A stretch of 11,868 nt of DNA, from assembly GCA_002320035.1 (NCBI GenBank), contig DCJL01000021.1, positions 109,948 to 121,815 of the forward strand. Direction: 5' to 3'. The translations under genes and the position numbers were made by a program. The notes beneath the pieces were generated by a model. That model searched no databases and was not told where the DNA came from. It was given only the letters and a program-made list of their open reading frames with translations. Below, one piece after another: positions 6,706 to 11,868 of this stretch. This DNA is from Clostridiales bacterium UBA1701. GTDB lineage: Bacteria > Bacillota > Clostridia > Oscillospirales > Oscillospiraceae. The stretch's first letter is position 1. Every line of letters starts with the position of its first letter.

Positions 6706-6734
6706 ATTATAGCAAGCCCACCGCTCCTTGGCAA
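6706..6734 (-). promoter_or_regulatory. Promoter of the asparaginase-flavoprotein operon
   Basis: On the - strand, TTGCCA (6734-6729) and TATAAT (6711-6706) are separated by 17 bp: four of six and six of six matches to consensus. The expected start near 6699 leaves a short leader of about 25 nt before ansA, with GGAGG in it and no room for a riboswitch. Confidence 0.8.
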
Positions 6735-6766
6735 TCAGCGGAGAAAATAAATAAGCCGCCCCGGCG

Positions 6767-6796
6767 TTGACACTAAAGGCCATTTTGCAGTATAAT
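6767..6796 (+). promoter_or_regulatory. Consensus promoter of the CotH-VTC-DUF4956 operon
   Basis: TTGACA at 6767-6772 and TATAAT at 6791-6796 are both perfect sigma-A boxes, with an 18-bp spacer. It points away from the ansA promoter; 32 bp lie between the two -35 boxes. The leader is only about 25 nt. Such a promoter suggests steady vegetative expression rather than sporulation control, which matters because CotH was first described in spore coats. Confidence 0.85.
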
Positions 6797-6825
6797 ATTG
6801 TGAATTTCTGTCGGCAGGAGGCATT

Positions 6826-9249
6826 ATGGGCAATTTTTTTAAAGGTATCGTGAAAAACAGAACGATGCTCATTCTGTTTCTGGCAGTATCCGCGCTTGTG
6901 GTTCTGAATCTTCTTTTGCCGGAAGACCCTTCCGCTCCCCCCGAAACCACTGCGGCGACAAGCCCTGCGCCAGCGGAAGAGAGCCCTTACGCCGGAGTTA
7001 TCTGCATATCGGAGCTGATGACTAAAAACCGGGCGGTGCTCCGGGATTCGGACGGGGACTTTTCCGACTGGATAGAACTTGAAAACAGAGGCGGCGGGCC
7101 TGTAAACCTCTCCGGCTGGAGTATTTCCGATAAGGAGAGGGCGCGCGGCTGGGTTTTCCCGGAGGCCGAAATCCTCCCGGGGGAGCAGCTTTTGGTTTTT
7201 GCCTCCGGCAAGGATCGGGCCGAGGGTCTGCACACCGATTTTTCTCTCTCTGCCGGAGAGACCGTATCTCTTTACGATGAGAACGGCGCTCCCGTCTGCT
7301 CTGCGGGCTGCGGCGGGGGAGACGCCAACGTTTCCCTGGTTTTCAATGCGGACGGAAGCTTTGCTGAGAGCCTTTATCCCAGTCCCGGCTTTCCCAACGG
7401 TCCGGAGGGCTATGATCGCTGGCAGCGTTCCCTCCCGGTCGCGGGCCCTGTTATCATAAGCGAGGTCATGCCCGCAAATTTCTCTGTATGGCGTGCCGGC
7501 GCGCTGGGCTTCTGCGACTGGGTGGAGATAAAAAACATCTCTGACGAAGCGGTCCTCCTGTCGGATTATTACCTCTCGGATGATGATGACGATTACCGGC
7601 TATGGCGTTTTCCGGAGATAAATCTTGCCCCCGGTGCGCTGCTTATGGTCTGCTGTGACGACAGCGGGCAAAGCGCAGGGGGAACTTACGTTCAGGCGCC
7701 TTTTGCCCTGGACTCTGTTTCTGAGGAGCTTTTTCTCAGCGGCCCGGACGGGCTCTGCGACTATGTATTTCTGCGGGATATTCCCTACGAGTGCAGCTAC
7801 GGTCAGAGCGGTGACGGCGGCTGGTTTTTCTACGCAGCCCCCACGCCCGGCTGGGAAAACGGCTCAGGCTTCCGCCGGGTGTCGGATACGCCCCTCTGTC
7901 TCTCCGGAGACGGTGTTTTTGACGGCGTAAGCTCTGTTACGGTAGCGCTGTCAGGCGCCGGGAAGATCTATTACAGCACGGACGGCTCCCTGCCCACGGA
8001 AAACAGCGCTCTGTACGAGGGGCCCTTTACAATGGAGGAAACCGGCATAATCCGGGCCATCTCCGTGGAGGAAGGCGCCATGCCCAGCAGGGCCCTGACA
8101 TTGAGCTGCATCATAAACCAGAATCACAGCCTGCCGGTGCTGAGCCTTGTTTCGGACAGCCCCCCGGAATTTAACGCTATGTATTCTAACGGAATCAAGG
8201 ACCTGGAGCTTCCAGGAAGTCTCTCCCTCTATGAAGAGGACGGCGGCTTCACCATTCCCTGCGGCATAAAAATGCACGGAGAAACAAGCCTTATTCTGCC
8301 TAAGAAGAATATGAGCGTCCGCTTCCGCGGGGCTTACGGGCAGGAAACGCTGAATTATGACGCTTTCGGCGGCGGCGTTACGGAGTTTTCAAACTTTATT
8401 CTCCGGGCAGGGCAGGACTATTACAGCGCCATAATCCGCAACGAGCTCTGCGAAAACCTCTGCCTCATGAGCAGCGACGCGGTGATCGCCCAGCGCAGCA
8501 AATACTGCGTTTTATACATAAACGGGGAATACAGCGGCATTTACGCCCTGCTGGAAAAGACCAACGAGCAGCAGTATGCCCGCATTGCCGGTGTAAGCCG
8601 GGACAGTGTCACGGTAATTGAGGCTCCCGTCCCCTACGGTTCTGATTTGTATGAGGATGTTTTTCGTTTTTGCTTTTCAAAGGACATGAGAAAAGCGGAA
8701 AATTATGCGCATTTCTGCTCTCTGATGGATGTGGACAGCCTTATAGACTGGATAATCCTTGAAGGCTACTGTGCCAATGCAGATCTTTCCTTCGGGAATC
8801 TGCGCTACTGCCGCTCCACGGAGAACGACGGAAAGTGGCGCTTCATGTTCTACGATCTGGACAGCAGTTTTTTTGAAGCGCAGAACAATTTCTACAATCT
8901 TCTTTCCGCTTACAGCATTGAAAACCGCCAGGTTTCCCAGCTTATTGGAACCCTGATGGGCAACACGGACTTCCGGGGGAGGCTTCTCGCCAGAGCGGCC
9001 GAGCTGCTGGACGGGCCTCTTTCAAACGACAGCGTGGTTTCCGAGATTGACAGGCTCGCCGCTGTGATCGCGCCGGAAGTGGAACGGGATTACGCCCGCT
9101 ACGGCATGACGCTGGAAAAATGGAACTGGAACATTGATTTTCTCCGGGATTTCATCTCCGCCAGGGATTGGCGCCAGCACAACGTTGACACGCTTTGTGA
9201 CATTTTTGATCTCAGTTCCCATGAACGGGAGGCGTATTTTGGCAGTTAG
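6826..9249 (+). CDS. Membrane-anchored surface protein: two lamin-tail domains, chitobiase-type domain, CotH kinase domain
   Basis: CotH-family domains are kinase-fold proteins; Bacillus CotH phosphorylates spore-coat proteins. The 807-residue product has a basic N-terminus, a membrane segment at about 14-31 and no clear signal-peptidase site, then a Pro/Thr/Ala linker (32-54), so the rest should lie outside the cell. Lamin-tail domain 1 spans about 57-190 (ISELM 61-65, DWIELENR 81-88, LSGWSISD 95-102). Domain 2 spans about 208-345 (ISEVMP 211-216, DWVEIKN 231-237) and contains five aspartates at 252-256. A chitobiase C-terminal-like domain at about 365-425 carries YYSTDGSLPT (382-391). The CotH domain covers about 435-785: KKNMSVRFRGAYG (493-505), LYINGEYSGIYALLEK (563-578) and the metal-site-like MFYDLDSS (674-681). 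AGGAGG lies 4 nt before the ATG, slightly close. It is the first gene of a four-gene operon; its stop overlaps the next ribosome binding site. Kinase activity and target are unproven. Confidence 0.9.
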   Translation: MGNFFKGIVKNRTMLILFLAVSALVVLNLLLPEDPSAPPETTAATSPAPAEESPYAGVICISELMTKNRAVLRDSDGDFSDWIELENRGGGPVNLSGWSISDKERARGWVFPEAEILPGEQLLVFASGKDRAEGLHTDFSLSAGETVSLYDENGAPVCSAGCGGGDANVSLVFNADGSFAESLYPSPGFPNGPEGYDRWQRSLPVAGPVIISEVMPANFSVWRAGALGFCDWVEIKNISDEAVLLSDYYLSDDDDDYRLWRFPEINLAPGALLMVCCDDSGQSAGGTYVQAPFALDSVSEELFLSGPDGLCDYVFLRDIPYECSYGQSGDGGWFFYAAPTPGWENGSGFRRVSDTPLCLSGDGVFDGVSSVTVALSGAGKIYYSTDGSLPTENSALYEGPFTMEETGIIRAISVEEGAMPSRALTLSCIINQNHSLPVLSLVSDSPPEFNAMYSNGIKDLELPGSLSLYEEDGGFTIPCGIKMHGETSLILPKKNMSVRFRGAYGQETLNYDAFGGGVTEFSNFILRAGQDYYSAIIRNELCENLCLMSSDAVIAQRSKYCVLYINGEYSGIYALLEKTNEQQYARIAGVSRDSVTVIEAPVPYGSDLYEDVFRFCFSKDMRKAENYAHFCSLMDVDSLIDWIILEGYCANADLSFGNLRYCRSTENDGKWRFMFYDLDSSFFEAQNNFYNLLSAYSIENRQVSQLIGTLMGNTDFRGRLLARAAELLDGPLSNDSVVSEIDRLAAVIAPEVERDYARYGMTLEKWNWNIDFLRDFISARDWRQHNVDTLCDIFDLSSHEREAYFGS

Positions 9250-9261
9250 GAGGGGCTTCTG

Positions 9262-9984
9262 GTGGGTGAAACCAAGCTCAGCTTCAGGCGTTATGAAAAA
9301 AAATATCTCCTGAGCGAGGCGCTGTATTCGTCTCTGTGGGAGCGGCTTAAGGGCTATGTGACCCCGGATGAGTATCACCGGAGCACCGTTTGCAGCCTTT
9401 ATTACGACCGGGATGATTATCACCTTATCCGTCAGTCCATCGAAAGGCCCCTGTACAAAGAAAAGCTCCGCCTGCGCAGCTATAATGTGCCCGGCCCGGA
9501 GGACATGGTTTTTGTAGAGCTCAAGAAGAAGTTCAGGGGTGTTGTATACAAACGCCGTGTCTCCATGGCGGCGGAGCAGGCCGGGGAATATCTGGCAGGC
9601 CGGGCCCTTCCCGCAGAGGACAGCCAGATTGTCAGGGAGATAAATTGGTTTCTGCGTCAGAATCTTCCGGAGCCGAAGGTATTTATCGCCTGCGACAGGA
9701 CCGCCTACTGCGGCCTTGCGGATCCGGAGCTTCGCATCACCTTTGACAGAAATATACGCTGGCGGGACACGGAGCTGAATCTCTGCTCCGGCAGTCAGGG
9801 AAAGTCTCTTCTGGAACCGGGAACGCTGCTTATGGAGACGAAAATTCCCGGAGCGGCTCCCCTGTGGCTGGCCCATATGCTCAGTGAGCTTGAAATTTTT
9901 CCCACAAGCTTTTCAAAATACGGAGAGTGTTACAGGGAAAATATCTTGGAAAAATATGTAAACGGAGTGATTTTCAGTGCTTAA
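9262..9984 (+). CDS. VTC-domain polyphosphate polymerase
   Basis: Relatives of the catalytic domain of the yeast vacuolar transporter chaperone (Vtc4) polymerise ATP gamma-phosphate into polyphosphate inside a basic tunnel. The 240-residue product is just that domain, with no SPX domain, signal peptide or membrane helix. Expected tunnel residues are visible: RRYEKKY 9-15, SLYYDRDDY 45-53, KEKLRLRSY 66-74, ELKKKFRG 86-93 with KRR 97-99, CDRTAY 144-149, METK 191-194 whose Glu192 fits the metal-binding glutamate, and FSKYGE 217-222. The start is GTG at 9262, set by AGGAGG at 9248-9253, which overlaps the preceding TAG. The 12-nt gap upstream and the 8-nt overlap with the DUF4956 gene imply coupled translation. 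The protein should act at the inner face of the membrane, probably with the DUF4956 partner. Some bacterial VTC-like proteins may use other phosphate acceptors. Confidence 0.92.
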   Translation: MGETKLSFRRYEKKYLLSEALYSSLWERLKGYVTPDEYHRSTVCSLYYDRDDYHLIRQSIERPLYKEKLRLRSYNVPGPEDMVFVELKKKFRGVVYKRRVSMAAEQAGEYLAGRALPAEDSQIVREINWFLRQNLPEPKVFIACDRTAYCGLADPELRITFDRNIRWRDTELNLCSGSQGKSLLEPGTLLMETKIPGAAPLWLAHMLSELEIFPTSFSKYGECYRENILEKYVNGVIFSA

Positions 9985-10639
9985 CAGCGTTATAGGCGCC
10001 CAGATGAGCGTTTCCGCGTTTCTCATATGCCTTGGAACGGCCATGGTCCTCGGCGTGTTCACCTCCTTGGTGTTTTCCGCCAAAAGCCGCCATACCGGTT
10101 CCTGGGCCCAGTCTCTGGCCCTGCTGCCGCCCATTGTTACCCTTGTAATCATGATGGTCAACGGCAACATCGGCGCGGGCCTGGCTGTGGCGGGCACCTT
10201 TGCGCTGGTGCGTTTTCGCAGCGTGCCGGGTACAGCCCGGGAAATCACGGGGCTTTTTGCCTCTGTGGCGGTGGGCCTTGCCTGCGGCATGGGCTATGTT
10301 GGCTGTGCGCTTCTTTTTTTCCTTGTGATGGCCGCTTTCGTGGCGCTTCTGAGTATGCTGCACTTCGGCGAAGCCGGCTGCGGCGAGAAGCAGCTTAAAA
10401 TAACAATTCCCGAGAACCTGGATTATGAGGGACTTTTTGACGATCTTTTTCTGGAATACGCCAAGAGCTGGGAACTGGTGCGTGTCAGAACCACAAATAT
10501 GGGTACCCTATTTGAACTGAGCTACAACATAAGCCTGAAGACTCCCGGGAGCAGCAAGGAATTTATTGACGCCATACGCTGCCGAAACGGGAATCTGAAC
10601 ATAATTTTCGGCCGCGAGGCCGACCGGGACATGATGTGA
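9977..10639 (+). CDS. DUF4956 membrane protein
   Basis: A 220-residue integral membrane protein of a family with no proven role. Hydrophobic segments are visible at about 12-33, 46-62 and 92-128 (long enough for two helices around the GMGY turn), with a Gly/Ala-rich stretch at 64-78. The family hallmark GAGLAVAGTFALVRFRSVPG is at 66-85 and is followed by TAREI. Residues 130-220 form a soluble alpha/beta domain, most likely cytosolic. The start is GTG at 9977, with GGAG at 9964-9967; it overlaps the VTC gene by 8 nt. In yeast, VTC catalytic domains work with membrane subunits that pass polyphosphate across the membrane, so this protein may be the membrane partner of the soluble VTC enzyme. That role is inference from gene context. 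Confidence 0.9.
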   Translation: MLNSVIGAQMSVSAFLICLGTAMVLGVFTSLVFSAKSRHTGSWAQSLALLPPIVTLVIMMVNGNIGAGLAVAGTFALVRFRSVPGTAREITGLFASVAVGLACGMGYVGCALLFFLVMAAFVALLSMLHFGEAGCGEKQLKITIPENLDYEGLFDDLFLEYAKSWELVRVRTTNMGTLFELSYNISLKTPGSSKEFIDAIRCRNGNLNIIFGREADRDMM

Positions 10640-10640
10640 A

Positions 10641-11807
10641 ATGAAAAAAAATGGGATTCAAACGCTTGTTCTTGTGCTGTTTGCCGCTTTGGCCGCCGCA
10701 CTGCTCTGCGCCTGCTCCGGGGAAGAGCGCCCGGCTGCCGCGGAGGAAAGCGCCACGCTTATAAACCTTAACGGCAGCGGCGCGGAGATTCAGGGGGGCG
10801 GTGCGGCCGCAAACGGGAATATAATAAGCATCCGCGCGGGCGGCGTCTATTTTGTCAGCGGTAAACTTGAAAACGGGCAGATTATCATTGATACGGGGGA
10901 GGCCCCGGCAGAGGTTAGCTTGGTTCTCGGCGGCGCGGAAATCAACTGCGCCAACGATGCGGCCATTTATCTCAGGCAGGCGGAAAAACTCCGCATCCGG
11001 CTTGAGGCAGGCAGCGAAAACAGCATACGCTCCGGAAGGGAAGCCGATATGGACAGCTGGGATGAAAGCCGAACCGGATCCGCGCTTTATGCCGAGGACG
11101 ATGTGGACATCGAGGGCGAGGGCGCGCTGAGCATCCTCGGCCTTTTAAACAGCGGCCTCATCTGCAAGGACGATTTGGAGATAAAGGGCGGCAATATCAC
11201 TGTTCTTGCCGCCAACAACGGTCTCAGGGGCTCTGAATCCGTGGAGATAAAGGGCGGGACCATCTCCGTCACTGCCGGGAATGATGGAATCAAATCCACC
11301 TCCGCCAAAAAAGAGGGAAAGGGTTATATCCGTCTCAGCGGGGGTACTGTGGCAGTCTGCGCCGGCGGAGACGGATTTTCCGCTGAGACGGACCTGCTCA
11401 TTGAGGGAGGCAGTCTTTTTGTCAGCGCCGAAAAGGACGGCCTTCAGGCTGGGCCGGCCAACAGTGGCCTGGGCCGCATTGATATCAGCGGCGGGACCTC
11501 CCATATCAATGCGGGCAAGCGGGCAGTTAACGCCAGAGGCACTTGGCTCGCTTCCGGGGGCAGCATATTTGCCCTCTGTACTGAGGAACAGGCTGGGCCG
11601 GAGCGAGGCCGGCAGCCCTTTCTTCTGGCCTTCATGGAAAGCGATGCCGGTGATAAGATGAGCGTTCTGTCCACAGGCATGGTACTTGCGGACGCGGCGG
11701 CGGATTTTCCCACAAATTATGTTTTCTACTCTTCCCCGGAGCTGATTTCCGCGGGGGAATACTGCCTTTCAAACGGGAAAAACGAAATTCTTTCAACAGC
11801 ATATTAA
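10641..11807 (+). CDS. Cthe_2159-family carbohydrate-binding beta-helix lipoprotein
   Basis: A 388-residue lipoprotein. The N-terminus has two lysines, a hydrophobic core and a lipobox LCAC at 22-25, so Cys25 should be lipidated and the protein held outside the membrane. The rest is built of repeated short beta strands with turns: ISIRAGGVYFVSGKL 63-76, GSALYAEDDVDIEGEG 146-161, LICKDDLEIKGGNI 173-186, LRGSESVEIKGGTISV 195-210, ETDLLIEGGSLFV 249-261 and GRIDISGGTSHINAG 278-292. This is the pattern of the Cthe_2159 family (formerly DUF4353), whose founding member from Clostridium thermocellum binds acidic plant polysaccharide such as polygalacturonate; the ligand here is unknown. The ATG lies 1 nt after the DUF4956 stop and has no convincing ribosome binding site, so translation probably depends on coupling. 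An A8 run follows the start codon. Confidence 0.9.
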   Translation: MKKNGIQTLVLVLFAALAAALLCACSGEERPAAAEESATLINLNGSGAEIQGGGAAANGNIISIRAGGVYFVSGKLENGQIIIDTGEAPAEVSLVLGGAEINCANDAAIYLRQAEKLRIRLEAGSENSIRSGREADMDSWDESRTGSALYAEDDVDIEGEGALSILGLLNSGLICKDDLEIKGGNITVLAANNGLRGSESVEIKGGTISVTAGNDGIKSTSAKKEGKGYIRLSGGTVAVCAGGDGFSAETDLLIEGGSLFVSAEKDGLQAGPANSGLGRIDISGGTSHINAGKRAVNARGTWLASGGSIFALCTEEQAGPERGRQPFLLAFMESDAGDKMSVLSTGMVLADAAADFPTNYVFYSSPELISAGEYCLSNGKNEILSTAY

Positions 11808-11809
11808 AA

Positions 11810-11844
11810 CGGAAAGCCCGGAGTGCAGCGCTCCGGGCTTTCCG
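11810..11844. terminator. Terminator of the CotH-VTC-DUF4956 operon
   Basis: CGGAAAGCCCGGAG at 11810-11823 pairs perfectly with CTCCGGGCTTTCCG at 11831-11844 (14 bp, 7-nt loop), starting 3 nt after the last stop codon. The only T run is TTT inside the stem, followed by CCG, so it is a strong hairpin with a poor U tract. The symmetric AAAGCCC/GGGCTTT arms allow action on both strands. Confidence 0.75.
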
Positions 11845-11868
11845 CCAGCTTGTCAAAAAAGTCCATGC

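Noticed and set aside
9022..9876. 284-codon minus-strand open frame
   Set aside because: It is opposite the CotH and VTC coding sequences, where the + strand frames carry all the conserved motifs.
11804..11866. Minus-strand open frame at the right edge reading MDFFDKLAESPERCTPGFPF to a stop
   Set aside because: It consists mostly of the terminator hairpin read as codons and only 21 codons are visible; it might be the tail of a convergent gene beyond the window, but nothing supports this.
1..11868. CRISPR arrays, insertion sequences, phage genes, tRNA or rRNA genes
   Set aside because: I looked on both strands and saw no repeat-spacer pattern, transposase motifs, terminal repeats or structural RNA signatures.

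Overview
The window looks like chromosomal DNA from a GC-rich Gram-positive member of the Clostridia, possibly Oscillospiraceae-like. The reasons are strong AGGAGG-type ribosome binding sites, good sigma-A style promoters, a PyrR regulator, a type I asparaginase beside COG2509 and HI0933-family flavoproteins, and a CotH/VTC/DUF4956/Cthe_2159 gene set that I associate with gut and cellulolytic Clostridia. This placement is inference from gene content, not from a marker gene. I see no rRNA, tRNA, insertion sequence, phage gene or CRISPR array.

Region 1 (1-2461, + strand) is a pyrimidine salvage unit: pyrR followed by an NCS2 uracil permease. The pyrR leader holds three mutually exclusive RNA structures: an early hairpin, an antiterminator, and an 11-bp intrinsic terminator followed by five T's. 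Together they form a textbook pyr attenuator layout just upstream of the pyrR ribosome binding site. The permease ribosome binding site also contains AGAGAGGUU, which resembles the core of known PyrR RNA sites.

Region 2 (2462-6734, - strand) is transcribed from a strong promoter near 6734. It encodes L-asparaginase, then a BaiN/HI0933-family flavoprotein, then a COG2509 FAD-dependent protein. Gene spacing is a 4-nt gap followed by a 4-nt ATGA overlap. A 70-residue orphan protein follows, with its own apparent promoter inside the 3' end of the COG2509 gene. It is closed off by two hairpin terminators, one of them shared with the permease unit.

Region 3 (6767-11844, + strand) starts from a perfect TTGACA-18-TATAAT promoter that diverges from the asparaginase promoter. 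It is a compact four-gene operon: a membrane-anchored outer-surface protein with two lamin-tail domains, a chitobiase-type domain and a CotH kinase domain; a soluble VTC-type polyphosphate polymerase; a DUF4956 membrane protein; and a Cthe_2159-type beta-helix lipoprotein. A 14-bp terminator hairpin ends it. The gene order suggests one envelope system in which cytosolic polyphosphate synthesis, a membrane component, a surface phosphotransferase-like protein and a carbohydrate-binding lipoprotein work together. This operon is the most interesting part of the window; its function is inferred.
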